Assembly: GCA_947500555.1 (NCBI GenBank)
Contig: CANMSE010000004.1
Coordinates: forward strand, 1 to 64,000
Direction of reading: 5' to 3'
From: an uncultured Fulvivirga sp.
GTDB lineage: Bacteria > Bacteroidota > Bacteroidia > Cytophagales > Cyclobacteriaceae
Length of the DNA: 64,000 nt
Positions 26,374 to 36,191 of the stretch are shown here, one piece after another. Every line of letters starts with the position of its first letter. Position 1 is the stretch's first letter. The notes below the pieces were generated by a model. It searched no databases and had not been told where the DNA came from. It saw only the letters and a list, made by a program, of their open reading frames with translations. The position numbers and the translations under genes are program-made.

Positions 26374-29300
26374 ATGAGAAAGATTTTACTCTTATGTTTT
26401 ACGTTGCTGTTTGCAGTTGGTATATCCAACTCGTGGGCACAAGAAAGAACAGTATCTGGTAAGGTGACTTCCATTGAAAATGGTGATCCATTACCAGGTG
26501 TGAATGTAGTACTTAAAGGTACTACAGCAGGTACCGTAACTGATATTGATGGAAATTACAGAGTATCAGTACCATCAGACGGAGGGATTCTGGTTTTTTC
26601 CTTCATTGGTCTAGCCTCTGAAGAGATTACAATTGGATCCAGATCGGTCATTGATCTTCAAATGTCACCAGATGTACAGCAATTATCTGAAGTTGTGGTG
26701 ACAGCAATAGGTATTGAACAAGATAGTCGTAGGCTTGGATATTCAGTAGAAAAACTTGATGCATCAAAAGTACAAGGAGTTTCTGAGCCAGATGCTTTAC
26801 GTGCAATGCAAGGAAAAGTGGCTGGGGTGAATATTGTAGGGTCTTCTGGAACACCTGGAGCTTCAACAAGAATCACTATTCGAGGCAATTCATCTCTTTT
26901 AGGAAATAATCAACCACTTTTTGTGGTAGATGGAGTGCCTTATAATAACGATTACATTGGCTCTAATGGAGTGAATTCTCAGATTGGCGGTCTTTCAGGG
27001 GGAGGTGCTTTTGGTAGTAGAATAGCCGATTTAGATCCCAATAATATAGAGTCGTTAACTGTATTAAAAGGTGCAGCAGCTGCTGCACTATACGGTAGTA
27101 GGGCAGGTAACGGAGTTATTCTGATTACAACAAAAACAGGAAGTACTAAATCCTCTAATAAAGGTTTGGAAGTTGCATTAAATAGCTCTTTCTCAATTGA
27201 GCAAATAGCTAAACTTCCAGACTACCAAAACAAATACGGAACAGGCACTAGATTTGCGTACCAACAAGCGAATGGCTCTTGGGGGGCACCTTTTCCTGGC
27301 ACAGTTCCTTATCAAACCATTGATGAGATAGACCATTGGTACAATGGAAGTGGCACATGGCCTGGAACTTTTGACGGAGTTACCGTTCCTTACCAAGCTT
27401 ATCCGGATAATGTTGAGGATTTCTTTGAGACAGGAAAAGTATATGATAATTCTGTAACGGTTTCTGGCGGTAATGCAAAATCCAACCTTGGAGTAACGTT
27501 ATCACACCTTAAGAACGAGGGTTATATACCAAATGCTGAATTTACTAGATATAATATATCTGTAGGAGGTCGAACCCAACTAGATAATGGCTTAAATATT
27601 GGCGGTAACATTGCTCTTACTCAATCTTCTCAAACTGGACCAATAACTGGAGCAGGAACATTAGGTGCTAGTAACCCATCTTTGTTTGCTAGACTTTTAT
27701 TGTTAGGTAGGAATTGGGATTTACATGGACAGCCTTTTCAAAGCCCAGTCGACAATGGTAGTGAGTTTATGGTTGGAAGGGGTAATGCAAACAATCCTTA
27801 TTGGTCAGTTGCAAATACAGGAGTTACTGCAGAGACAGATCGTTGGGCCGCATCTTTTGATGCAAGCTATGACATTGGTGAAAACTTTACTATAAACGGT
27901 CGAATGGGATTAAATACTTACTCCAATAGAACTACTGAATTTCAGCGTCCAAATGGAGCTGGAGCTGGAGCTAATGAAGGTCTATTTATAGAAACATTTG
28001 CTACAAACACTGAGATCAATACTGATTTCTTTATATCATATAACAAAGAATTGAATGAGGATTTTAGTTTAAGGGCTCTTGTTGGAAACAATATTAATGA
28101 CAGAAAGGCAAATTTGCAGCAATATCAAGGAACAGGTTATGCTATTTTTGATATTGACGATGCGGATAACCTATCGAATGTTATAGCGTCAGGTGGAGAT
28201 TTTTCTAGAAGGCGTATAGTTGGTTTCTATGGGGACGCTTCCTTAACATTTCGTGATTGGGCTACTTTGGGAATAACCGCTAGAAATGATTATTCTTCTA
28301 CTTTGCCCGAAGATAATAGAAGTTTTTTCTATCCATCGGTGACAGGATCGGTAATACTTTCCGATGCTTTGGGGATTCAATCAAGTGCTGTTTCATTAAT
28401 AAAACTGAGAGGTGCATGGTCACAAGTTGGAAATGATACCGGTCCATATCAACTTGCTCCGGTTTTTGTTTTGAATAATTCAAATCCCAATAATTTGGCT
28501 AAGCCATTCAATGGCACTTCATCAGCAACTCTTTCTAATATAGGTAGAGACCCAAACCTAAAACCTGAAATAACTACAGAAATCGAGTTGGGAGCCCAAA
28601 TTGGACTGTTGAAAGATAGAGTCGGAATAGATTTTACGTACTATGACAAAGTCTCAAAAGATCAGATAGCACAAATAGCAACTCCTGAGGAAACGGGCTT
28701 TAGCGCTATCAATACAAATGTTGGTGAAATATCTAATAAAGGAATAGAACTTACATTGAATACAACTCCATTACTACTTGAAAATGGTTTTAAGTGGGAT
28801 GTACTAGTTACGTTCACGCGAAATAGAAATAAAATTGAAGAATTGAACAATGTTGATTTCCTAGAATTTGGAAGCTCATTTTCTGGCAATGTACGACCTA
28901 GACATGTTGCAGGACAACCTTACGGATTATTGTTTGGAAATGTTGCTATGAGAGATGAAGTTGGTAATCTGCTTATTGATCCTAACAATGGTCAATTGAT
29001 TACGGATCCAGTTCTGAAAACAATAGGCGATCCAAATCCTGATTTTCTTATGGGTATAACCTCAACCTTTTCTTTCAAAGGGATATCATTATCTGCTGTA
29101 TTTGATTATAGAAGAGGTGGTGATGTATTCGACAATAATCTGAGTGATCTATTGGGTAGAGGAGTATTAGAACATCAAGGGGATAGAGAATCTCTTAGAG
29201 TTATCAATGGTGTTTATGGAGACCCACAAACACTTGAGCCGATATTAGATGAAAATGGACAAACTATTCAGAATGGAATAGCCATAGAGGTAAACGATTT

Positions 29301-29613
29301 GTATTTTGGAAACACTTTTGCGGCCAATGGAATGGCAGAATTTGCTGTTTGGGATGCCACCACTTATCGTCTAAGAGAAGTGGCATTAAGTTATACCTTT
29401 CCTAAAAATCTTCTTGAAAAAACACCGTTTGGTTCTGCAATGATATCATTTACAGGCAGAAATTTATGGTATTATACGCCAAACGCTCCAGAAGATTCAA
29501 ATTGGGATTTTGAGAGATCACAATTTGGTGGACAAAGTAATGCCACGGGGATTAACTTTTTTGGAATCCCTTCTACCAAACGGTATGGCGTGAATCTAAG
29601 AGTAACATTATAA
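26374..29613 (+). CDS. SusC/RagA-family TonB-linked outer membrane transporter
   Basis: 1079 residues. Signal peptide (1-22), CarboxypepD-regulatory-like domain (about 27-100, 'GVNVVLKGTTAGTVTDIDGNY'), TonB-box-like 'LSEVVVTAIG', plug domain ('ALRAMQGKVAGVNI', 'TIRGNSSLLGNNQPLFVVDG', then 'SLTVLKGAAAAALYGSRAGNG'), and a 22-strand barrel ending 'RYGVNLRVTL' with a C-terminal hydrophobic residue. It imports a ligand captured by SusD. No polysaccharide hydrolase, sigma factor or anti-sigma factor lies beside it, so the substrate is unknown and may be a peptide or small oligomer. Confidence 0.95.
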   Translation: MRKILLLCFTLLFAVGISNSWAQERTVSGKVTSIENGDPLPGVNVVLKGTTAGTVTDIDGNYRVSVPSDGGILVFSFIGLASEEITIGSRSVIDLQMSPDVQQLSEVVVTAIGIEQDSRRLGYSVEKLDASKVQGVSEPDALRAMQGKVAGVNIVGSSGTPGASTRITIRGNSSLLGNNQPLFVVDGVPYNNDYIGSNGVNSQIGGLSGGGAFGSRIADLDPNNIESLTVLKGAAAAALYGSRAGNGVILITTKTGSTKSSNKGLEVALNSSFSIEQIAKLPDYQNKYGTGTRFAYQQANGSWGAPFPGTVPYQTIDEIDHWYNGSGTWPGTFDGVTVPYQAYPDNVEDFFETGKVYDNSVTVSGGNAKSNLGVTLSHLKNEGYIPNAEFTRYNISVGGRTQLDNGLNIGGNIALTQSSQTGPITGAGTLGASNPSLFARLLLLGRNWDLHGQPFQSPVDNGSEFMVGRGNANNPYWSVANTGVTAETDRWAASFDASYDIGENFTINGRMGLNTYSNRTTEFQRPNGAGAGANEGLFIETFATNTEINTDFFISYNKELNEDFSLRALVGNNINDRKANLQQYQGTGYAIFDIDDADNLSNVIASGGDFSRRRIVGFYGDASLTFRDWATLGITARNDYSSTLPEDNRSFFYPSVTGSVILSDALGIQSSAVSLIKLRGAWSQVGNDTGPYQLAPVFVLNNSNPNNLAKPFNGTSSATLSNIGRDPNLKPEITTEIELGAQIGLLKDRVGIDFTYYDKVSKDQIAQIATPEETGFSAINTNVGEISNKGIELTLNTTPLLLENGFKWDVLVTFTRNRNKIEELNNVDFLEFGSSFSGNVRPRHVAGQPYGLLFGNVAMRDEVGNLLIDPNNGQLITDPVLKTIGDPNPDFLMGITSTFSFKGISLSAVFDYRRGGDVFDNNLSDLLGRGVLEHQGDRESLRVINGVYGDPQTLEPILDENGQTIQNGIAIEVNDLYFGNTFAANGMAEFAVWDATTYRLREVALSYTFPKNLLEKTPFGSAMISFTGRNLWYYTPNAPEDSNWDFERSQFGGQSNATGINFFGIPSTKRYGVNLRVTL

Positions 29614-29623
29614 AAGAAAAGCT

Positions 29624-31249
29624 ATGATTAAGAAAATATTATTATCACTATCCATGGTTAGTATTTTACTTTCCTGTGATACATATTTAGATATAAATGA
29701 TGACCCAAATTCACCCCTGGATGTAAATATTGAGTTACTATTACCAAGTACGCAGGTTGATATGATTTCAGCTTTAAGTTTTTCAACTAGTGGAATATCT
29801 GCTTTAGGTGCATATTATACACATCATGTGGTTCAAAGAAGCCCGCAAACAGGATTTTATATTAATGATGGAACCATATTTGAGTTGGGCCAGGCATGGA
29901 ATACTGTTTATACTCGGGCTCTACCTGATTGGGATATTATGATTACTAAAGGAACAGATGAGGAGGCCTGGCATCATGTAGCGATTGCTCAAGTACTCAA
30001 AGCTTACACCTTTGGTATTATGGTTGATTATTTTGGTGATTTACCTTTTGAAACTGCTGGGCAAGGTGCCGAATTTTCTAATCCTGAATATGAAGACGGT
30101 GCAGTTGTATACGGTTTGTTGCAAACAATGCTTGATGAGGCCATTGTCAATCTTTCTAAGAGTACTGAAAAGCCTGTTGGTGGGGAGGATTTGATGTATG
30201 GAGGCAACATTGATTCCTGGAGAAAAACCGCAAAGAGTGTAAAGCTTAAGTTGTATAACAATGTTAGGTTGGTACAAAATGTATCTGCAGAAGTAAACCA
30301 GTTATTAACTGAGGGTGACCTTTTGGGGCCTGGCGATAATTTTGAAATGATGCATGGTACTTCGGCAGCTCCTGAAAATAGAAACCTCGGGTATGCTCAG
30401 GAGTATACAGGGGCACCGGCTTGGTATGTTAGCCCTTATTTTTTCGAGGTTTTATCCGGTATTGATACCTTCAATCATGGAAATGATATTTACTCTGGGA
30501 TATCAGATCCTAGAATACCATATTATTTCTATAATCAACTTGGGGACGGAGCTTCTGACTCAGATGCAGAGAACCCATGTGCCTATTGCCCTTCAAGGTC
30601 AGGCACTGGATTCTTATCGATCTTTTTCAACTCATTCAACATTGATCCAAATGAAGGCTTTGATCAGTCGAACTCGCAGACTTTAATGGGTGCCTATCCT
30701 ATTGGCGGTAAATACGATGATGGAGCCGGAGGTTCTGTAAGTCCTACGGATGGCGCACCAAATGCTCCGCAAAGATTGTTAACTTATTTTGACCTGAAAT
30801 TCATCGAAGCTGAATTGATCTTATCAGGCATTATTTCAGGTGATGCGGCAGCAGCTTTTCAAGAAGGTGTTGAAGCTTCATTTGCTGAGGTTAATAGAAT
30901 GGCTGATATGGTAGGTGCTCCATCTATAAGTGACGCTGATATAGCTTCATATGTGGGTGATGTAACAACAAGGTTTAATGCAGCCAATAATGAAAGGCAG
31001 CTCGAACATGTGATAACCCAGAAATGGATCGCGGCCTTTGGTTTTGGTGCAGACATTTATACGGATCATAGAAGAACAGGATACCCTGTTTTACACGATG
31101 CTGAAACTGATAACCTTGCAGTTACCAATAGTCCAGTTGGTTATCCGAATTCAGTATCATGGCCACAAAACAATTTGGACTTAAACTCTTCTGCACCTGC
31201 TCAAAAGAGAACCGATACCGAGGAAGCTAAGGTGTTTTGGGATAATTAA
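29624..31249 (+). CDS. SusD/RagB-family surface lipoprotein
   Basis: 541 residues, lipobox cysteine at about 19 ('ILLSCDTYLDINDDP'). This is the SusD-like (SusD_RagB-2 type) ligand-capturing lid of the SusC barrel, with helical TPR-like repeats. The gap from susC is 10 nt. The conserved end region 'ADIYTDHRRTGYPVL' and the final 'RTDTEEAKVFWDN' match the family. The acidic residues following the lipid-anchored Cys are consistent with surface export in this phylum. Confidence 0.93.
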   Translation: MIKKILLSLSMVSILLSCDTYLDINDDPNSPLDVNIELLLPSTQVDMISALSFSTSGISALGAYYTHHVVQRSPQTGFYINDGTIFELGQAWNTVYTRALPDWDIMITKGTDEEAWHHVAIAQVLKAYTFGIMVDYFGDLPFETAGQGAEFSNPEYEDGAVVYGLLQTMLDEAIVNLSKSTEKPVGGEDLMYGGNIDSWRKTAKSVKLKLYNNVRLVQNVSAEVNQLLTEGDLLGPGDNFEMMHGTSAAPENRNLGYAQEYTGAPAWYVSPYFFEVLSGIDTFNHGNDIYSGISDPRIPYYFYNQLGDGASDSDAENPCAYCPSRSGTGFLSIFFNSFNIDPNEGFDQSNSQTLMGAYPIGGKYDDGAGGSVSPTDGAPNAPQRLLTYFDLKFIEAELILSGIISGDAAAAFQEGVEASFAEVNRMADMVGAPSISDADIASYVGDVTTRFNAANNERQLEHVITQKWIAAFGFGADIYTDHRRTGYPVLHDAETDNLAVTNSPVGYPNSVSWPQNNLDLNSSAPAQKRTDTEEAKVFWDN

Positions 31250-31267
31250 AAATTAAAAAATAAAATT

Positions 31268-32194
31268 ATGAAAAGAATATATATATTAACACTTGCACTA
31301 GCGCCATTGATATGGTCATGTGATGATGATAAGGTTAGGTTTGATCAAGACAAAGATGCACCAAAGGCTATTAACTTGAGAATTCAAACTGATGCTACTT
31401 CTTACGATCCATTTGATGCGGCAGGAGAAATTACGTTTACCTACTTCAGTGAACAAACCAATATTGATTTTGTAGAAATTGAAGTTCAGGTTGTTCAACT
31501 GGCGCTGGGCGTGGAGGGTGAAAGAGTAGCCGCTGGGACGATTGCTGGAACTGAGGTAACGAACACAGGAAGCACACAACGGAGTTTTGGACTGACTGAA
31601 TTAGCAGCGCTTGTTCCCGAAGTATCAGGTGTTGATGAACTCAATGGTGGAGATTCCTTCAGATTTTACCATATCGCCCATTTAACAGATGGCACTGTAT
31701 TTCCAAGCCTGATCTTGGAAGATACTGAATATGAGCGTATAAATACCTCAGATGCTATTGTGGCTGCATCGTCTACAACAGCATTTTCCCCGTTATTAGA
31801 GTTTCCTTTGGTATGTCCTTTGGATGAAGGGTTTGCAACAGGTACTTACAGGCTTGATGTATTAAGTGGTGCCCATGGGTGTTTGTCAGCTGGTTATTCT
31901 GAAAATGTTACATTGACCGCTGTTTCGAATACAGCTAGAGAGTTTGGTTTTACATATTGTGTGAATTTTGTATTATCTAATTTAAGATTTGAATTAGCTT
32001 GCAATGTTAACTTACTATTTAAACAAGGAATAGGTTTAGCCTGTGCAAATGGTATTAATTGGATTATGGATACATCTGATCTGGGAACTTTTGATATTCA
32101 GGATGATAGTCAATTTACACTTAATTTTATCGATGATGTCGACAATGACTGTGGGTTAACAGAATCGTTTTCATTTCAATTTACCAAGTTATAA
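31268..32194 (+). CDS. Surface lipoprotein encoded third in the SusCD operon
   Basis: 308 residues with lipobox 'LIWSC' at about residue 18, followed by acidic 'DDDK', a pattern that favours surface export in Bacteroidota. The body is beta-rich, with Cys pairs in the C-terminal half ('VCPLDEG', 'HGCLSAGY', 'LACNVNLLF', 'NDCGLTES'), which may form disulfides. It follows susD by 18 nt. Third lipoproteins in such loci usually help bind the substrate. No specific family was recognised. Confidence 0.8.
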   Translation: MKRIYILTLALAPLIWSCDDDKVRFDQDKDAPKAINLRIQTDATSYDPFDAAGEITFTYFSEQTNIDFVEIEVQVVQLALGVEGERVAAGTIAGTEVTNTGSTQRSFGLTELAALVPEVSGVDELNGGDSFRFYHIAHLTDGTVFPSLILEDTEYERINTSDAIVAASSTTAFSPLLEFPLVCPLDEGFATGTYRLDVLSGAHGCLSAGYSENVTLTAVSNTAREFGFTYCVNFVLSNLRFELACNVNLLFKQGIGLACANGINWIMDTSDLGTFDIQDDSQFTLNFIDDVDNDCGLTESFSFQFTKL

Positions 32195-32217
32195 GAAGTT
32201 AATAATCTTCAATGCAA

Positions 32218-32252
32218 TTAAAAAGCAGAACTTTAAGCTCTGCTTTTTAATT
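32218..32252 (+). terminator. Terminator of the susC-susD-lipoprotein operon
   Basis: A 12-bp perfect stem (TTAAAAAGCAGA / TCTGCTTTTTAA) with a 9-nt loop, T-rich on the 3' side, 23 nt after the stop codon. Confidence 0.85.
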
Positions 32253-32307
32253 TACAGCATCATCATATCAATAATTAATTAGATTTATCTAGTAATAGGA
32301 AATATTT

Positions 32308-32315
32308 TACATTTG
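32308..32315 (+). promoter_or_regulatory. Candidate -7 element upstream of a possible small RNA
   Basis: TACATTTG is an exact TAnnTTTG match. No good -33 TTG is seen at the expected spacing. Confidence 0.35.
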
Positions 32316-32321
32316 TAATAC

Positions 32322-32582
32322 CAACTCTTGATTTGTTTATTACTCAACAAAGGTTACTCATCATTAAAAACAGATTTGTCTTGAGGCTATGCAGAGCGTA
32401 TGACCTCTATCATGAGTCGAATATAACTATCAGGCTTCAGTCTGAACCGTTGTTGAAAAGGCAGCCCTATCTTCATTATGCTTTATCAGAATGTCTGATG
32501 AATTTAAATTCTAAGTGAAATTAAGGGTAGAAAATATTTGCCCATAATAGCAAAAGGCCATTCATAAGAATGGCCTTTTTTA
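32322..32582 (+). ncRNA. Candidate small RNA bounded by promoter-like element and terminator
   Basis: The 660-bp gap between the SusCD operon and the DinB gene contains a second strong terminator with nothing convincing to terminate. The segment between the -7 element and that terminator has two small hairpins (TTCAG-T-CTGAA near 32437 and ATCAGA-ATG-TCTGAT near 32486). The only reading frame in it (61 codons, TTG start, no ribosome binding site, at 32333-32518) does not look like a protein. The rest of the gap (32583-32855) is AT-rich, with a weak promoter for the DinB gene near 32766-32794 (TTG, 18 nt, TATCTTTT). Confidence 0.35.
32552..32582 (+). terminator. Rho-independent terminator
   Basis: A 12-bp perfect stem (AAAAGGCCATTC / GAATGGCCTTTT) with a 4-nt loop and T-run. 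It lies 34 nt after a doubtful 61-codon frame and is the end point of the candidate small RNA. Confidence 0.85.
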
Positions 32583-32855
32583 TCATATTGACTAATCAAT
32601 ATGAAGAGTTTTACTGCAAGACCAAGGTAGAATCTTCCAATAGAACTTTATTCATGCTTTTTAGGGGAATTTACTTAATATTTTGACGTGATTTTACAAT
32701 GATCAAGATGTATTAAATGTAATAATAAGATTTAATTGCAAATATTCGTACCAGTCCTCTTTGAATTGGCTACCATTCAAGAATACTATCTTTTAAAGTG
32801 TACCCATAAAAAGGTTTTTTTTCGTCATTGGGATTGAACATAAAACAAATAAATT

Positions 32856-33437
32856 ATGAAATCATTTTTATTGATCACTGCATTATTTTTGACTATTGGA
32901 GCCTCAGCGCAAAAAAGTACAATTACCAATCAGGAAAGAAAATTCATCAAAGACTATCTCATGAGAACTGAGAGTGATTTGCTTGAAATTATGGCCTCTA
33001 TCAATGATGAGCAATGGACATACAAACCAGCGAATGGAGGTTGGTCAATTGCAGAATGTATGGAGCATGTAATAATAGCGGAGAGTGCTATTTGGTCAGG
33101 TATAAACAAAGCCATGTCAGCACCTGCTGGTAACGAAGATTTAAGTGGCAACGATGCTTGGTTAATTGGTAAAATTAATGACCGCGGGAATAAAGTACAG
33201 ACACCTGTACCACCTGTTGATGGGAAAATAGCAAAGACTATTCTCATTGATAAATTGAAGGCATCAAGAAAGCAGGTTTATGATTACCTAGAAAATGAAT
33301 CTTTACAATTAAGAAATCATTATGGCAAATCTCCTTACGGACCTGCAGATGCTTATCAACTATTGATAGTTATGGCAGCCCACAGTATGCGACATACTGC
33401 ACAGATTCAGGAAGTTCTGTCAGAGATTAACAGCTAA
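32856..33437 (+). CDS. Exported DinB-family protein
   Basis: 193 residues. A clear signal peptide (1-18, 'FLTIGASAQ') precedes a DinB four-helix bundle with the pattern 'WSIAECMEHVIIAES' and 'AHSMRHTAQIQEVL', giving the three His (in EHV, HS, RHT) expected for metal binding. Most DinB proteins are cytoplasmic thiol transferases or of unknown role, so the exported form is noteworthy but not rare in this phylum. The next gene starts 5 nt downstream. Confidence 0.87.
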   Translation: MKSFLLITALFLTIGASAQKSTITNQERKFIKDYLMRTESDLLEIMASINDEQWTYKPANGGWSIAECMEHVIIAESAIWSGINKAMSAPAGNEDLSGNDAWLIGKINDRGNKVQTPVPPVDGKIAKTILIDKLKASRKQVYDYLENESLQLRNHYGKSPYGPADAYQLLIVMAAHSMRHTAQIQEVLSEINS

Positions 33438-33442
33438 GCAGG

Positions 33443-33973
33443 TTGTCTAACCCTGAAAGAACGATTAAATTAATATCAAGAAGCACCGTTAGATTATGTC
33501 TGACAGTGCTTCTAGTTATAATATCGAATTCTTTGTGTTATTCTCAGACAGAACACAATAATAAAGAATCTTCCAAATGGTATGGTATTACAGGTGCTTT
33601 AGGCGTTTCGACTTTCAAAGAAACTCTGACTCCTTTTATCAAAGTGGATGCCCGAATTTTACAACCAAAAAAATATAAGCTTAGGCTGGGTACAACCATA
33701 AACTATTTTTTTAGTGAGAATAATGATGAGAGTAAAATGTATCGAAATGTTTTTGTGCAAACGGAATATTTGAAACACCATCGAAATGAGGATTATTTTG
33801 GAATAGGTATTGCCTATTTGTTAGATAGTCATGGTAACTTCTATACCAAAGAAACTTTTCGCTTGGCGTTTATTAAATCCCTGAGTTTTGTAGAATTGAA
33901 AGGAGAATTAACTTTTAATATGAATTTCGAACAAATGTTTCCCGGGATAGGAATTTCATTTGGTCTAAATTAA
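33443..33973 (+). CDS. Predicted small outer membrane beta-barrel protein
   Basis: 176 residues from a TTG start; no ATG occurs before residue 97, and the TTG frame gives a signal peptide ('RLCLTVLLVIISNSLCYSQ'). The mature part has alternating strands ('YGITGALGVSTF', 'YKLRLGTTINYFF', 'YFGIGIAYLL', 'ELKGELTFNMNF') and ends 'GIGISFGLN', consistent with an 8-strand barrel. No family recognised. It is probably co-transcribed with the DinB-type gene. Confidence 0.65.
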   Translation: MSNPERTIKLISRSTVRLCLTVLLVIISNSLCYSQTEHNNKESSKWYGITGALGVSTFKETLTPFIKVDARILQPKKYKLRLGTTINYFFSENNDESKMYRNVFVQTEYLKHHRNEDYFGIGIAYLLDSHGNFYTKETFRLAFIKSLSFVELKGELTFNMNFEQMFPGIGISFGLN

Positions 33974-34011
33974 ATTTTTAAAACCCTTTGACCAACTTAA
34001 AACTAATATCG

Positions 34012-34635
34012 CTATTGACTTTTTATTTCTGAAAGATGTATAAAGACCATGAAATGAATACAAGAAAAGTATCCGATGGCAAATCCTGGAAACATGCTAA
34101 GGGGTAACTCTAATATGGAAGCTTCATAAAATATCATAGGTTCTGGATCAATGCTTAGCGGTTTACCTATAAAAACTAAGAGTATTGTGAGGAAAAAGTC
34201 CGAGAATCCCCAGATATTCATCCACTTTGCTTTTTGAAACCATGCTTTCTTTTCGTGGTAAATATCCATTATCACAAAAAGAGCTAGAATTCCTACGGAA
34301 GCATCTAAAATTGACATTGGGAGTGCAAAACCTCCGGGTAACATTCCAAAACCCCAGACAATAAGTATTCCCAGCCCTAAAACTCTAAAAAGTTGGATAG
34401 CATTAAGAAATAAAAAATCAATGGCCAATATATTTTTCTTAAATGGCTTATACAAGTAATAAATAATCCAAAATACAATCATAGGCAGAATAATCGCCAA
34501 TTGTAAATTGCTGACGGGTAGCCCATTTTTCTGTTTGAATATATCTTGATAACTCAGATGCATGACACATGCAAACCATATAATAGTGATTAAATAAAAT
34601 TTGATTCCTGGAAGACGCCCTTTTCTTAAATCCAT
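34012..34635 (-). CDS. Polytopic membrane protein, unknown
   Basis: 207 residues with six hydrophobic segments (about 13-30, 43-62, 72-100, 105-122, 140-157, 175-200). No known signature is visible. It is alone on its strand: the E2 gene upstream is separated by 200 bp that include a terminator. Confidence 0.75.
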   Translation of the reverse strand: MDLRKGRLPGIKFYLITIIWFACVMHLSYQDIFKQKNGLPVSNLQLAIILPMIVFWIIYYLYKPFKKNILAIDFLFLNAIQLFRVLGLGILIVWGFGMLPGGFALPMSILDASVGILALFVIMDIYHEKKAWFQKAKWMNIWGFSDFFLTILLVFIGKPLSIDPEPMIFYEASILELPLSMFPGFAIGYFSCIHFMVFIHLSEIKSQ

Positions 34636-34783
34636 AGTTTTTTAGGCAATCATAGGTTGTCGCGTATAGGAACAGTATGTTTCAGCGGCAAAAATTAACG
34701 GTTGGTATCATTACCAGATACGGCTGGTACTTGAATTTTGCAGTGGTAGGGGTTTACCAAATATGAACGCTTGGAATAGAAAT

Positions 34784-34812
34784 AAAAAAGGCAGCCTGTT
34801 TAGACTGCCTTT
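34784..34812 (-). terminator. Terminator of the E2 acyltransferase gene
   Basis: An 8-bp stem (AAAGGCAG / CTGCCTTT) with a 10-nt loop, followed on the minus strand by a T-run (A-run at 34784-34789), 25 nt after the stop codon. Confidence 0.75.
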
Positions 34813-34836
34813 GCATTTTTTCTTTTCGGTAAGTTC

Positions 34837-36147
34837 TTAGATCTCGCGATTCATTTCAAATCGCTCTAAATGGTCAGCTACTCTTCGTACTACCATACCA
34901 CCTAATGATCCATCCACCACTCTATGATCGTAACTATGTGATAAGAACATCTTATGTCTGATAGCAATAGCATCCCCTTGAGGCGTTTCAATCACTGCAG
35001 GTTTCTTGACGATTGCACCCAAAGCCAGAATACCTACTTGCGGCTGCATGATAATCGGTGTACCCATGACATTTCCGAAAGAGCCTACATTAGAAATGGT
35101 AAAAGTACCACCTGACAGTTCATCTGGACTTAATTTATTATCTCTCGCTCTAATAGCAAGGTCATTTACCTTATTAGCTAAACCAGTTAGGTTCAACTGA
35201 TCAGCATTTTTAATAACAGGAACGATTAGGTTGCCAGAAGGTAAGGCTACTGCCATTCCGATATTGATATCTTTTTTCTTAATGATCTTGTCACCATCCA
35301 CCTGGATATTGATCATGGGATAGTCTTTGATGGCCTTTGCAACCGCCTCAATAAATATAGGAGTAAATGTTAAATTACCACCTTCACGCTGTTTGAATTC
35401 GTTTTTATTCCTATTTCTCCAGAAAACTATATTGGTTACGTCAGCCTCTACAAATGAAGTGACATGAGGAGAGATACGTTTAGAATCAACCATGCGCTCT
35501 GCAATCATCTTACGCATACGATCCATTTCAATGATTTCGTCACCAGCATCAATAGATGCAGGAACTAATGGAGCTGACTTGGATACAGTTACAGCCTGAC
35601 TAGTGGATTGGGTAGGAGCGGATGTCGGGGTACTAGCTTCTTGACTACCTCGAGAGTCAAGGTAATTTAGAATATCATTTTTTGTTACTCTACCCTCTTT
35701 TCCGGTTCCAGGAACAGTTTCCAATTCAGCCATAGGAATACCTTCCTTTTTGGCAATATTTTTAACTAAAGGAGAATAAAATCTGTCTGATTCGATTGCA
35801 AAGGATCCATTCGATGAAGGAGTAGCCTCAACGGTGACAGCCTCAACTTTGGCTGGTTCTGCCTTAGCTTCTTGCTTTGGAGTTGAAGAGGTAGCATTGT
35901 CCTCACCATCCGTAGCAATCACAGCAATTGGCTTGCCTACTTCTACTACTTCTCCATCCTTTGCTAATATTTCCTTCAATACACCTGCATGGGTAGAGGG
36001 TACTTCCGTGTCTACTTTATCTGTAGCTACTTCCAGCACTGACTCATCTTGCTCAATAGTATCCCCTTCACTTTTTAACCAGGTAAGCACGGTGGCTTCC
36101 ATAATACTTTCGCCCATTTTGGGCATTAATAATTCTACTAGTGCCAT
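34837..36147 (-). CDS. 2-oxo acid dehydrogenase E2 (dihydrolipoyl acyltransferase)
   Basis: 436 residues: one N-terminal lipoyl domain with Lys44 in 'ATDKVDTEV', a linker rich in Ala/Pro/Thr/Glu, a peripheral-subunit-binding domain at about 123-160 ('YSPLVKNIAKKEGI'), and the catalytic acyltransferase domain with 'SHSYDHRVVDGSLGG' near the C-terminus. It moves the acyl group from the E1 intermediate to CoA. A single lipoyl domain and the sequence resemble the branched-chain type, but E1 and E3 are not in the window, so the substrate is left open. CinA lies 44 nt upstream on the same strand. Confidence 0.93.
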   Translation of the reverse strand: MALVELLMPKMGESIMEATVLTWLKSEGDTIEQDESVLEVATDKVDTEVPSTHAGVLKEILAKDGEVVEVGKPIAVIATDGEDNATSSTPKQEAKAEPAKVEAVTVEATPSSNGSFAIESDRFYSPLVKNIAKKEGIPMAELETVPGTGKEGRVTKNDILNYLDSRGSQEASTPTSAPTQSTSQAVTVSKSAPLVPASIDAGDEIIEMDRMRKMIAERMVDSKRISPHVTSFVEADVTNIVFWRNRNKNEFKQREGGNLTFTPIFIEAVAKAIKDYPMINIQVDGDKIIKKKDINIGMAVALPSGNLIVPVIKNADQLNLTGLANKVNDLAIRARDNKLSPDELSGGTFTISNVGSFGNVMGTPIIMQPQVGILALGAIVKKPAVIETPQGDAIAIRHKMFLSHSYDHRVVDGSLGGMVVRRVADHLERFEMNREI

Positions 36148-36191
36148 GTATTGAAATTTCTTAATCCTAAATCGACCGCAAAAATAACACT

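Noticed and set aside
32333..32518. 61-codon frame with TTG start between the SusCD operon and the DinB gene
   Set aside because: No ribosome binding site, atypical composition, and hairpins within; treated as part of a possible small RNA.
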